Positions 45,024 through 55,383 of a stretch of 64,000 nucleotides of DNA are shown here, piece after piece; the first letter of the stretch is position 1; every line of letters begins with the position of its first letter. The notes below the pieces were generated by a model. The model was not told where the DNA came from. It ran no database searches and was given only the letters and a program-made list of their open reading frames with translations. Source of the stretch: Tillandsia leiboldiana (lineage: Eukaryota > Streptophyta > Magnoliopsida > Poales > Bromeliaceae); assembly GCA_029204045.2 (NCBI GenBank), contig CM055077.1, forward strand, positions 12,166,584 to 12,230,583, written 5' to 3'. The position numbers and the translations under genes are program-made.

Positions 45024-47496
45024 GATCCGAACCTCCTTCTTGTCCCCTTTTGCCGCATTTCCGAGCTTCCCCTCACCCCGAGCCCTTAAGCAATGTTACT
45101 CCCCTTCGTGTTTTGCATCTTCTGGAGGATTCCTAGGATTTTACGTGGCACGCTTTTTGAGGTTCCATTTTCTACGGCGCGTTGCGACGCTCCTTCGACG
45201 GTGTTCCCTTTCGTAGTGTTTCAGTGCGCGAGCTCCCCCGGCCTACTCCGACCATCTTTTCAAGCGATTTCTTCGCCGTTGGATCCGCGACAGGTAGGGC
45301 TACGATCTTGGTATTTTCAGCATCTCCTAGTTTCGGGTTTTTCTTGGAGTTCTTCCATGCTTACTGGGACCCTTGTTGCTGTGAGCTTTTTCTGGGACAG
45401 CAGGATTGTTGTGAGGAGATCTTCGCGGTCGAGCGTCGGATCGAGACGAGCCTGTACACTTTTTTCATCTACTCGACGCGGGGATCATCACTGTATTTTT
45501 ATTTGAATTCTCCGAGACCTTCCCGGAGGTATACTTTCCCCCTGTTATCTGTGCAGGAGTTTACAGTTGTGTGGTTGTGAGATTTTGCGCACCTGTACTG
45601 TGGAATTTGTAACTTGGCCAACGGTGCTCGGAATTGGGCGTGCAGGTACCCGTTTCGAAGTTCTCGACGCGAGGATCGCTGTAGTATTTTTATTAAAATT
45701 TTTGGATCCCTTTCTGCAGGTGAAAAATTAGCATCTTTGTGGCTGTTTTCAGATTGTGATAATTTGGGTAAATTTTGGGAATAAAGTGTAACTGTGAACC
45801 CTGTGTTGTACCCAGGAGGAGTTGTTCTAGGATTTTGGGACTATGGATTATTGGTGGTTGCTTTTCCTGGTGTTTTCAGCTGTTGGATCTTGGACAGTTA
45901 GCGTTTTCAGGTGGGTGGCCTTGTCTCCAAGTTTGATGGACTGGACATTAATTCTGCTATTGTAGGACCATGCATGATAGTGGATTCTTGTGTAGCATGC
46001 TAGAATATAGGAATTGTTATTCCTTGTATTTTTCTGATGATCTTATGATCTCTTTTGCTTCCTACCACCTGTTAAATTATAGTTATTGGAACTTGACCTA
46101 GCACCCTGTCATATGTTGAATGTGTAACCAGACTAGTAGAAAACCCTCATCTGGGCTAGGTTTATTTATGTTTTAGACATCCACACTATTCTTCTATTCC
46201 TGGACATAGTGTCTTCCTCGCCCGGGTAGTGGGCCGAGTGGTCGGGACTTCCTTTTAGTGTGGGATGCATTTGCACTCGTGCTTGGGAGCAGAGTGGAGT
46301 CTGGTAGATATAGTTGGTCGCTTATCTGTGCCGGGAGCCGTTTGGGTAAACGGTAGTCCCGGGAGGTCTTGTTTCCCTGTTTTTGCTGTCGCCACTGTGA
46401 TAGTGGTAGTTGTGTACCAGTGTTAGCAGGACCTAGAACCCAGAACCCTTTTCGACATACACATGATTTTAGTCTACCAATGTTTTCTTCCAAGCATCGA
46501 AGGGCCGCTGGAGTCTGTTCTTGTTTGATTGGACAAAGGCATCAGTCCTTCGGGGTTTGGGTATAAATACTTATTTTCTAACTGTTATTCCTAAAAGAAC
46601 TAAAAATCATTAAAATGGGTTTCTTCTCAAATCAAGATAGTTTTTCAAAAAGGGAACTACTTTTAGTCCTCACCCTGCGTGGGTTGAGTGAAAATGGTTT
46701 TCAGTAACAAATGTCACCTTTTTTCTGTAAACTTCCCCACTCGAAAGGATTCGAGTGGTCTGGGTTCTAGGGGCCGTTCCTTTGTTGGGACGAAAGCCAC
46801 GGGGGCCGAGCCTGGAACCTGTTCTTGTTTGATAGGGCTGTAGGTGTAGGTCTCCCGAAACTTTCGGGCCCTGGTTGGTGTTTTCTTCGTGTTGTACCGA
46901 GGTTGTCGTGTTCCCGAACTGTATGGGGGCCGGGAACTTCGATAGGCAGAGCCTAGAGTCTGTTCTTCTTTGATAGGGTTCTAAGCACCGACCTATCGGG
47001 TTTTCCAAACCCTTATGGTGTCGGTCCTTCCTGTGTTATCTGCGAGTTTGTTGAGGCAGTTGTTCGCAGTGGATGCGACGTTTGGCCTGTTTGGCCTGTT
47101 GAGACAGTTTCACGCAGTGGATGCGATGTTGGCCTGTTGAGGCAGTTTTCCGCAGTGGATGCGATGTTGGCCTGTTGAGGCAGTTTGATGCGAGATGTTT
47201 AAGGATTCTGAGTCTTTCCGTTCAGAGCATGAGCGTGGATTTTGGACTATAGCCTGCAGTGCCACTTGTGTTACGGAATTTGAGTTGGCGTAGTTTCGTG
47301 AAAGTTTCATGTCCTGAAGATTGAAGGTGAAGAAAGTTGGATCATTTAACTCAATCTCAAGAAAGAAGAATTCAAAAGGATCAGATATGTTTAACTAAAG
47401 ATTTTGTGTGATCCGAATACTTCTTGTAGTGTAGAAACACTTGGAAGAATCTTTCATTGCATAAAAATAAAAAAACTGGACTTGGGACATGCCCAG

Positions 47497-47779
47497 GATC
47501 CGGATCAGGTTGTTCGATCCGGATCCCGAAGGTGGTTCGTTCATACACCAGTTCAATCCGGATCGTAGCCTCTCTTGATCCAGATCCCGAACACTAAGTT
47601 TACCATTTTCCTTGAACGATCCGGATCAGGCTTCGCAATCCGGATCCCGAACGTTGATGTTTGGTGAACTGTATGAACGATCCGGATCAAGCACTTCGAT
47701 CCGGATCCCGAACCTTCGTTTTTCTGGAACTACCTGACTCGTTACGACGATCCGGATCACAGCTAATCCGATCCGGATC
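47497..47779 (+). promoter_or_regulatory. Paired GATCCGGATC palindrome array in the LTR
   Basis: Site starts are 47497/47516, 47555/47577, 47618/47637, 47679/47698 and 47749/47770. Spacing inside pairs is 19-22 bp (about two helical turns) and pair pitch is 58-70 bp. Eight of the ten are perfect GATCCGGATC or AATCCGGATC. One (47577) is GATCCAGATC, a change at the central CG. The second member of most pairs continues CCGAACG. The position just upstream of the TATA box suggests an enhancer or silencing target. Confidence 0.85.
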
Positions 47780-47845
47780 GCCGTCCGTAAAATTTCCAGA
47801 AACGGTAGGTTTTTTATTCTTATCTCCTTCCTAGGGTTTCTAACC

Positions 47846-47853
47846 TATAAATA
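47846..47853 (+). promoter_or_regulatory. TATA box of the plus-strand Sirevirus LTR
   Basis: CTATAAATAG, 67 bp after the last palindrome. Conserved in all Sirevirus LTR copies of the window. Confidence 0.8.
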
Positions 47854-48133
47854 GACCCTATGACTCTTTTTCTAGGGTTAATCCACATAGCCGTCATATT
47901 CATATATTATTTTATACGGCTCTAGATCCACATATAGAGAAGAAAGGAAATCATTAGAGAATACTCTATGTTTCTTCATCTATATTGATTAGTTTGATTC
48001 TAGGTTTTCATACTCACATCTTGAGTTGAATCAAACTAATGAATACTTAGATGGTATTTCCGATCTATCTTTGATCTAAGTATTCGGCGGATCATCACCA
48101 CCAAAAACAACGATTTACCCCAGAAATCGGCAC

Positions 48134-48306
48134 GTGGATTCGCGTGTCCTTGTGGATTCAAGGTTCAACCGCTCTCGTGGATTCGGAGCGAGGCACGTTC
48201 GTGGATTCGAAGGGTGCTATTGGGTGAAGACCGTGGACTCGGTCGGACGTCGTGGATTCGACGTTGGACGCCGTGGATTCGGCGTTGGGCGCAGATCGTG
48301 GATTCG
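48134..48306 (+). repeat. GTGGATTCG motif array in the transcribed leader
   Basis: Eight copies of GTGGATTCG (two with one mismatch) at irregular spacing of 17-30 bp, about 290 bp after the TATA box. It recurs at 56338-56510 and, on the minus strand, near 11930-12103. An 82-codon open frame overlaps it but starts at GTG with an upstream in-frame stop and no ATG. Confidence 0.75.
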
Positions 48307-48610
48307 AGAAGCGTCGCGGAGCGAGCGGAGAAGATCCTCTAGGAGCGTATGGAAAAGGTTGAGTCGTAAGTGTGTACGGTAAATCACCTTGTATGTGTCT
48401 TAATTCTAGTAGATTTCTGCCGTGTTATCGGTTCCGTGGTTTTTTACTCCGGTGATGGAGTTTTCCACGTAAAAATCTTGCGAGTTATTTTAATTTCCGC
48501 ATTGGGTTTTTATCGCAACGATTTTTGAGTGTTTATACGTTTACACCTATTCACCCCCCTCTAGGTGTTTTTTCCCCTATTTAGATCCTTATTACATATA
48601 ACCCAACAAG

Positions 48611-48622
48611 TGGTATCAGAGA
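48611..48622 (+). promoter_or_regulatory. Primer binding site of the plus-strand Sirevirus
   Basis: TGGTATCAGAGA, two bases after the LTR end; initiator-Met-tRNA type. Confidence 0.92.
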
Positions 48623-48641
48623 GGGAATAGGGTTGTAAACA

Positions 48642-50423
48642 ATGGTTGAAGGTGGAAACATCAACCGACCCCCGTTCTTCGATGGAACAAATTATGCGTA
48701 CTGGAAAGTGCGGATGAAAGCCTTTTTAATTTCCATCGACGAACGGGTGTGGCAATCAATTGAATTAGGATGGTCTAATCCAACTGAATTTATTGGTGAT
48801 GTTCGCACCTTAAAACCTAGGTCGAAATGGACCAAAGAAGAGTTAGATTCATCTTCTTACAATGGCAAGGGAATTAATGCTATTTTTAATGCCTTATCTC
48901 AAACTGAGTTCTCTCGCGTCTCAGCATGTGAGACTGCGAAAGAAATCTGGGATGTTCTTCAGCTTACACAGGAGGGAACTAACCTCGTGAAGATTCAGAA
49001 ACTGCAAATGCTTACGAGCAAGTTTGACTCTATCTTGATGGCAGAAAATGAATCTTTCACGGACTACTATACACGATTGCAAGACATCGTAAACTCATGT
49101 GCTAACCTGGGAGAGAAGATTCCAGAATTTAAGATTGTAAGAAAGATCTTAAGAACTCTTCCTGAATGATTTCGCCCAAAAGTTACTGCCATTGAAACTA
49201 TCAAACACCCGGACGAAATACGTGTAGATGAATTAGTTGGTTCATTACAAACATATGAAATGACGTTTACTACTAACAATTCTTCTGGAAAGGCATCCAC
49301 TTCTAAGTCTTCAGGTTATGCGTTGAAAACAACTAAGGAAGAAGACGCGGATACATCCTCCTCAGACGATGACGAGAACCTTTCTATGGAGGAATTTGAG
49401 AAGCAGCTCGCTCTCTTGACAAGGAAGTTTCGCCGCAACTTTCGAAGGGGTAATTCAAGTAAATCTCCATCCTTCGGAAAGTCGAACAAAGGCAAGGGTA
49501 CTTCAAGTTACAAGTCAAGAAAGCAAGAGAACTTCTCAAAGGATAAGAAAAGTTCAGAGGGACAACTACAATGCTTCAAATGTCGAGGCTACGGCCACAT
49601 TGCAACGGAGTGTCCCAACAAGTATCCGGCAAAGAAGAAGGCGATGCAAGTCGTCACTTGGGATGACAACTCAACGTCAAATGAGTCGTCTTCAAGTGAT
49701 GAAGAAAAGAGCTCCACGGCATTCCACGCGTCCATATCTTCACCCTTCATGTGCTTTATGGCAAGTACGTCCGAGTCGTTGTCTAACTCCACTGTTGAAA
49801 AGATTACAACGGACAACGAATCGGATGATTCGGAAGGTGAAGATTTTGCTTTAGCCTATCACAGACCTTTACGGGATTCAAAGAAACCGGCTAAGCAAAA
49901 CAAGGGGTTGAGAGGGAGATTGCAGGATCTCGAAGAAGAAGTAAAAAGGGTAACTTCTCTCTCGACCGATCTTGAAGTGGAAAGGGATAATCTGATAAAA
50001 GCAAATGTTTCCCTTCAAGAGTCCAATGAGCAACTTGAGAAGGAACATACAAATCTGGTGGATAAAGCGAATCACTTCTCAAAGCTCTACAACGAGGCAC
50101 GACAGGATAACCTGGAAATGACAAAGACCATTTTCCAACTCAAGGATGACTTACAGCGATTCTCTTCAGGAAGGAGTAAGTTGGATAGACTTCTTGGTCT
50201 TGGTCAATCAAATCGGTTCGGCCTCGGATACACTCAAACTGGAAACAGTCGAAGTTCGAGTGGGACAGTTTTTGTGCCTCAGTCGGTATCTCCTCCTCCG
50301 ACACCGGAATTCAAGACAAACAACGACAACAAACCAACTTCATCCTCTTTGGGATCGTCAAGCACAAAGGTATGTTTTCGTTGTAATTTTGCAGGGCACA
50401 TTGAAAGAAATTGCAAGATTTGA
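48642..50423 (+). pseudogene. gag: Sirevirus gag with a nonsense codon
   Basis: ATG at 48642 lies 34 bases after the LTR. The N-terminal half (PPFFDGTNYAYWKVRMKAFL and following) is the copia-type Gag domain. CCHC zinc knuckles lie near residues 309 (CFKCRGYGHIATEC) and 577 (CFRCNFAGHIERNC), with a Ser/Asp-rich linker and a probable coiled coil (residues of about 420-500) between them. The frame is interrupted by TGA at 49167-49169, right after LRTLPE, where the minus-strand copy has CGA (Arg): a C-to-T change at CG. The same frame stays open to a second TGA at 50421-50423, where the other copy has GGA and continues into pol. Gag forms the RNA-packaging particle; from this copy only a 175-residue fragment would be made. 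Confidence 0.9.
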
Positions 50424-53400
50424 GCTCAAAGATCAAATCAACCACATCTTGCAACTGCTACCAATAAGTTCACTCCCCGGAATTCAAAGAAGGATTTTTC
50501 AAAAGAAAAGAACGTTGGTAGTACTCCAAACAAGACGATGACAAAAGAAAAAGATCAATCAGACAAAACGTCTTCATCAAGGAAAATTTCACGACCATTA
50601 CCGACGCATTCCAAAAAGGTTTGGGTGCGCAAAGGTGAAATTTTTCCTTGTCTTGTTACCAATGTTTCCTTGCATGCATATGATAGTTCGTCTTGGTATC
50701 TGGATAGCGGTTGTTCCCGTCACATGACCGGTGACAAAAATAGTTTTCAAAATCTTGAGAAAATCTCCGGTGGACTTGTTGTTTTCGGAGACGGCCGATC
50801 TTCCAAAATTGTTGGAAAAGGGACGGTAGCTATTCCAGATGGCCCGATTTTGAAAAACGTCTTATTTGTTGATGGCCTTAAGACTAACCTCATAAGCATA
50901 AGTCAACTTTGCGACAATGGTTTTTCAGTTAACTTTTCATCTGTTGAATGCGTTGTAACTGATAAGGACCATGTCTTCTTTTTAAAAGGGGTTAGATCTG
51001 AAAACAATTGCTATGTTGTTCCTAATAAAATTTCAGAAAAATGTAACCTAGTTTCTTTGAATAATGAAACACTTTGGCATGAAAGGCTAGGTCACATAAA
51101 TTTTAAGGAACTTGTTAAAATTTCAAACAAGGACGTGGTCAAGGGGGTTCCAAAACTTTTATTTAAACAAAACATTGTGTGTGGTGGTTGCCAAAAGGGA
51201 AAACAGTCCAGAACTGCACACAAGAACTTGAACCACGTTGGTACAAAACGGCCTTTGGAACTTTTACACATGGATTTAATGGGGCCAACTCGTCAACCAT
51301 CTTTGGGAGGTAAATGGTATATTTTCTTATTGGTTGATGATTTCTCTAGGTTTTCTTGGGTAGCATTTTTAAAAGAGAAAGCTGATACTTTTGATTCTTT
51401 TCACGAGATTTGCCTTCGTATTATGATTGAAAAGAATGAAAAGATCATTCGTGTTAGAAGTGATAGAGGTGGAGAATTCATTAATTCTAAATTCATTGAC
51501 TTTTGTACTTCAAACGGTATTAAGCATGAATTCTCTGCACCCTATACACCTCAACAGAATGGTGTTGTTGAGCGCAAAAACAGGGTTGTTCAAGAGATGG
51601 CGCGTGTGATGCTTCATAGCCGGAATTTACCGCTACACTTTTGGGCTGAAGCCGTGAACACCGCTGTCTATGTCATTAATCGAGTGTTTTTGCGCCCGGG
51701 AACGTTAAATACACCATATGAACTATGGTGTGGTAGAAAACCCAACATCAAATATTTTCGCATCTTCGGGAGTCGGTGTTACATTTTACGTGACCGTGAA
51801 AATCTTGGAAAGTTTGACTCACGAAGTGACGAAGGGATTTTCTTGGGGTATTCTACTAATAGTAGAGCATATCGAGTATTTAACTTGGAATCTAAGACGA
51901 TCATAGAATCTATAAATGTTAAAGTAGATGAAGCTTTTCACTTTGCATCTGAAAAATCTACCCTCGATATCTCTCTAGATGATGATTCTCCTGTCGTTGC
52001 ATCTTCTCATAATAATACTTCCAATATTAATGATGCATCTAATGGTTCTTCAAGTTTATCTAATGTGCAGGAATCATCTCATATATCTCCGAGTACTCCA
52101 TTTCAACAAACGCTACGAATCTCCAAGGATCATCCGGAATCGAATATTATTGGAGATCCACAAGAAGGAGTTAGAACTCGGAGGCAGTTGGTTCGTGGAT
52201 TCGCTTGCTACGTATCTTTAATCGAACCAAAGAACATAGATGAAGCTCTTCAGGATGACTACTGGATTAAAGCAATGCAGGAAGAGCTCCATCAATTTGA
52301 GCGAAACAAAGTCTGGGAATTAACGAAGCCTCCAAAGCAACATAATGTGATAGGTACCAAATGGATCTTCAAGAACAAGAAAAATGAGGATGGTACTATC
52401 ATCAGGAACAAGGCACGATTAGTTGCTCAAGGCTACTCTCAAGTAGAAGGTATAGGCTTTGATGAAACATTCGCCCCTGTAGCTAGACTCGAGTCCATTC
52501 GTATACTATTTGCTATTGCTTGTCATTTTAAAATCAAATTATTTCAAATGGACGTTAAGAGCACATTTCTAAATGGGTTTTTAAATGAGGAAGTTTATGT
52601 GGCTCAACCGAAAGGTTTTGTAGACCATAAACAACCTAACCATGTTTTTCGTTTGAAAAAGGCTCTTTACGGTCTGAAACAAGCACCGCGAGCATGGTAC
52701 GAAAGGTTGACAAAGCACCTTTTGGAGAAGGGCTACACTCGAGGGGGAGCTGATAGGACTCTCTTTGTGAAGCATTATCAAAGCAATTTCATTGTAGCAC
52801 AAATCTATGTCGATGACATTGTATTTGGCGCAACAAGAGATAATGATGCTTCTAAATTCGCGGAGACCATGGAAAGCGAATTTGAGATGTCCATGATGGG
52901 CGAATTGACTTATTTCCTTGGATTGCAAATTAAACAAAATGATGAAGGTATTCACTTGAGTCAATCCAAGTATGCAATGGAGTTGGTTAAAAAGTTTGAT
53001 CTTGAAAATTCGAAGGATTTTCTGACTCCAATGGGAACTAGTCATAAGGGACTTGGAAGTGAATCATATAGTGAGAACGTAGACGAGAAACTTTATCGGA
53101 GTATGATTGGAAGTCTACTTTACCTCACGGCTAGTCGCCCGGATATATCTTTTGGTGTTGGGATTTGCGCGAGATATCAATCTGCACCAAAGGAGGTTCA
53201 CCTGAAAGCGGTGAAAAGGATCATCCGGTATATCAAAGGATCAATTAATTTCGGAATTTGGTATCCTATGGGAACAAGTTTGCATATTGTTGGATACTCA
53301 GATGCCGATTGGGCAGGATCAGTGGATGATCGGAAAAGCACGAGTGGTGCATGCTTCTATCTTGGCCATTGCCTTGTTGCATGGCACAGTAAAAAGCAGA

Positions 53401-53753
53401 ATTGCATAGCACTCTCGACTGCCGAAGCGGAATACATTTCAGCGGGTAGTTGTTCAACCCAACTCATTTGGATGAAAAGTGTGTTGAGTGACTTCCGGAT
53501 TTCAGCATCTTCGGTAACAATTCTTTGTGACAACACAAGTGCAATTAACATTTCTAAAAACCCTGTGTTGCACTCTAGAACAAAACATATTGAACTTAGA
53601 TATCATTTTCTTAGAGAGCTAGTTGAATCAAATACTCTTCAACTTTCATATATTTCAACTGAGGATCAATTAGCTGACATTTTGACAAAACCTTTGGATC
53701 AAAAACGTTTTATTCATTTGCGAAAAGCAATTGGAATGCTTTCCTTGAAATAA
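50424..53753 (+). CDS. pol: Sirevirus pol: protease, integrase, reverse transcriptase, RNase H
   Basis: Continuous with gag in the same frame except for the TGA at 50421-50423; open to TAA at 53751-53753. Counting from the first internal ATG (50538, 1071 residues): protease with catalytic DSG at 56-58; HHCC pre-integrase zinc finger (about 178-222); integrase core with HMDL (about 246), SDRGGEF (about 309) and VVERKN (about 345); reverse transcriptase with MDVKSTFLNG (about 675), LYGLKQAPRAW and YVDD (about 757); RNase H with SDADWAG (about 919) and AEAEY; the copia C-terminus ADILTKPLDQ. It would copy the element RNA into DNA and insert it. It cannot be translated as a Gag-Pol fusion because of the upstream stops. 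MDVKSTFLNG has Thr where the other copy has Ala, and EGIGFDE has Gly for Asp, so this pol may also carry missense damage. Confidence 0.92.
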   Translation, partial: AQRSNQPHLATATNKFTPRNSKKDFSKEKNVGSTPNKTMTKEKDQSDKTSSSRKISRPLPTHSKKVWVRKGEIFPCLVTNVSLHAYDSSSWYLDSGCSRHMTGDKNSFQNLEKISGGLVVFGDGRSSKIVGKGTVAIPDGPILKNVLFVDGLKTNLISISQLCDNGFSVNFSSVECVVTDKDHVFFLKGVRSENNCYVVPNKISEKCNLVSLNNETLWHERLGHINFKELVKISNKDVVKGVPKLLFKQNIVCGGCQKGKQSRTAHKNLNHVGTKRPLELLHMDLMGPTRQPSLGGKWYIFLLVDDFSRFSWVAFLKEKADTFDSFHEICLRIMIEKNEKIIRVRSDRGGEFINSKFIDFCTSNGIKHEFSAPYTPQQNGVVERKNRVVQEMARVMLHSRNLPLHFWAEAVNTAVYVINRVFLRPGTLNTPYELWCGRKPNIKYFRIFGSRCYILRDRENLGKFDSRSDEGIFLGYSTNSRAYRVFNLESKTIIESINVKVDEAFHFASEKSTLDISLDDDSPVVASSHNNTSNINDASNGSSSLSNVQESSHISPSTPFQQTLRISKDHPESNIIGDPQEGVRTRRQLVRGFACYVSLIEPKNIDEALQDDYWIKAMQEELHQFERNKVWELTKPPKQHNVIGTKWIFKNKKNEDGTIIRNKARLVAQGYSQVEGIGFDETFAPVARLESIRILFAIACHFKIKLFQMDVKSTFLNGFLNEEVYVAQPKGFVDHKQPNHVFRLKKALYGLKQAPRAWYERLTKHLLEKGYTRGGADRTLFVKHYQSNFIVAQIYVDDIVFGATRDNDASKFAETMESEFEMSMMGELTYFLGLQIKQNDEGIHLSQSKYAMELVKKFDLENSKDFLTPMGTSHKGLGSESYSENVDEKLYRSMIGSLLYLTASRPDISFGVGICARYQSAPKEVHLKAVKRIIRYIKGSINFGIWYPMGTSLHIVGYSDADWAGSVDDRKSTSGACFYLGHCLVAWHSKKQNCIALSTAEAEYISAGSCSTQLIWMKSVLSDFRISASSVTILCDNTSAINISKNPVLHSRTKHIELRYHFLRELVESNTLQLSYISTEDQLADILTKPLDQKRFIHLRKAIGMLSLK

Positions 53754-54680
53754 ACTTCTTTTTGAAACCTTTGCTTAGGATAGGTTTTGTTTTTGTTTTG
53801 TTCTGATCATTATCTATGTTTGTACATAGGACATTAATTGAGCATAGATCATAATTGACTTTAATTGCATCTTTTCGCACATTTAGAAATTTATTATGCT
53901 TTTGCCATCATAATATTTCATTGTTGCAATGATCATTTATGTTAATTAAATCATCTTCTGAGTGATCAAAGTCAATTTCTCTCTCTCAATGATCTCTTGG
54001 TATAGTCATTATCTTATTTGACTGCTTAGTCGAGTATGAAATCGAGATCAATATTTGGTTGAATACTTTATATCTTAAATAATTGATAGCCAATTGAGGG
54101 GGAGTCAAAGAAAAGTAAAATGCTCAAAAGATGTGGAAAGAGTTACATCCCAATGAGGAGTGTGAAAACTACCACCACATAGAGGAAAGAGCTACCACCT
54201 CGGTCGTCCGAGTATTGTGTGCAGCTACCACATGTATACCAAGCATGGTTGTTCAAATTTTGATTAAGTAAAATGCATGTTGAAATACTTGACTCCGTCA
54301 AATTTCAAGGTTGGTATAAGGTGGGTTTTTAAAGAAAGATGCTCAAAGAGCCACTCTCTTCAACAGATTGTCTAGATACATTATCTACTATATTTGGGAT
54401 TTCAAACATCTATTGATCTTTGTATTTCATTTTCTTTACTGAATTGATGATTTGATAAAGGCATTACTCATAAGATCAAGTTAGATGTAATTGAAGGTGT
54501 TCAACTTTAAGGGATTTAATTTTTGTAAATTCTCGTTTCATTTTTGGATATTATTGATAGATTTGGCATAATCTAATTCTTGTTGTATGAAACGATGATT
54601 TTTGTTTAAAGTTGATACACATTTGTGCTTACAATCTTTTTCTGGTTTTTCTTGAATTTCTTTGAAATTTTCTAAAGAAA
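53754..54680 (+). other. Spacer between pol and the internal promoter
   Basis: AT-rich and closely matching 15920-16858 of the other Sirevirus. No gene. It contains an internal purine tract ATTGAGGGGGAG (54093-54104), similar to many copia polypurine tracts. Confidence 0.7.
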
Positions 54681-54691
54681 AAGTTGGAGCC

Positions 54692-54841
54692 GATCCGGAT
54701 CGGGCAAGATGATCCGGATCCCGAACGCAGGTATTCTTCTGCGGGCTGACGATCCGGATTGGACCTGCCGATCCGGATCCCGAACGCAGTTTCTCACTGC
54801 GGGTAGCCGATCCGGATCGCAAGCATGGTCTGATCCGGATC
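54692..54841 (+). promoter_or_regulatory. Internal paired GATCCGGATC array
   Basis: Sites start at 54692/54711, 54751/54770 and 54809/54832: within pairs 19, 19 and 23 bp; pair pitch 59 and 58 bp. A TATA box follows 13 bases after the last site. This is the LTR enhancer layout repeated inside the element. Confidence 0.85.
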
Positions 54842-54854
54842 GCGGCTAGGGTTT

Positions 54855-54861
54855 TATAAAG
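54855..54861 (+). promoter_or_regulatory. Internal TATA box before the envelope-like ORF
   Basis: GGGTTTTATAAAGAAC, followed after about 30-60 bases by a pyrimidine-rich leader (CTCTCTCTCTAG). Conserved in the minus copy. Confidence 0.6.
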
Positions 54862-54976
54862 AACAAAAGGGTTTTGATTTCTTTTACTCCAATCTTTTGT
54901 TCCAAAGTTTCCAGAGCCTCTCTCTCTAGATTTCATCCTTCTTGGAAGCTTTCAAACTCAAGTTCTTCAGCTCCAA

Positions 54977-55358
54977 GTAAGTTTTATTGATCAAAATCTC
55001 GGTTTTTTCACCGTTTTTCTCTATTCCTCCTCAAACGTGATGTTTTTCTTGGATCAATTTTGTTTGTGGATGGTTTTTGATCAAATTTCTTTTGAATAAG
55101 AACTCTGGGTAGATTAGTTTTGATTATATGCTAGGTATTCTCCTGATTAACGGATTTTTAGGCTTCGATTTCTAAAATTTCGGTTTTAGGGCATATAATA
55201 AGGATTTTCGAAAAAACACGCAATTGATCTATTTTTAAAAGTCCTTTTGCAAAACTAATTTGATTCTTAGTCTCTCTACATGATTATGATTGTTTGGTAC
55301 AATTTTTCAAATTTTGAAAATTAACATTTTTCATGTGTTCTTGAGTTGGTCTTCACAG
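54977..55358 (+). other. Predicted leader intron of the envelope-like gene
   Basis: Donor CCAA/GTAAGT at 54977, acceptor TCTTCACAG/GA ending at 55358; 382 bp, T-rich. The ATG at 55384 follows 25 bases after the acceptor. It matches the 380-bp candidate in the other element. Consensus-based prediction only. Confidence 0.5.
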
Positions 55359-55383
55359 GATACATTTTTCACTAGCAATCAAA

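Larger units (their letters stand above)
47269..48608 (+). repeat. 5' LTR of the plus-strand Sirevirus (1340 bp)
   Basis: TGTTACGG...CCCAACA. Order: about 220 bp of AT-rich U3, the palindrome array (47497-47779), TATA box (47846-47853), transcribed leader, GTGGATTCG array (48134-48306) and U5. Confidence 0.95.

Noticed and set aside
48134..48382. Arginine-rich 82-codon frame repeated in Sirevirus LTRs (also 11855-12103 minus, 56338-56586)
   Set aside because: It starts with GTG, has an in-frame stop upstream and no ATG. It follows from the GTGGATTCG motif array and is copied with the LTR. Non-AUG initiation cannot be excluded, but nothing supports it.
48611..48622. tRNA gene fragment (initiator Met) at this and similar sites
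   Set aside because: Only 12-13 bases complementary to the tRNA 3' end next to an LTR: a primer binding site, not a tRNA gene.
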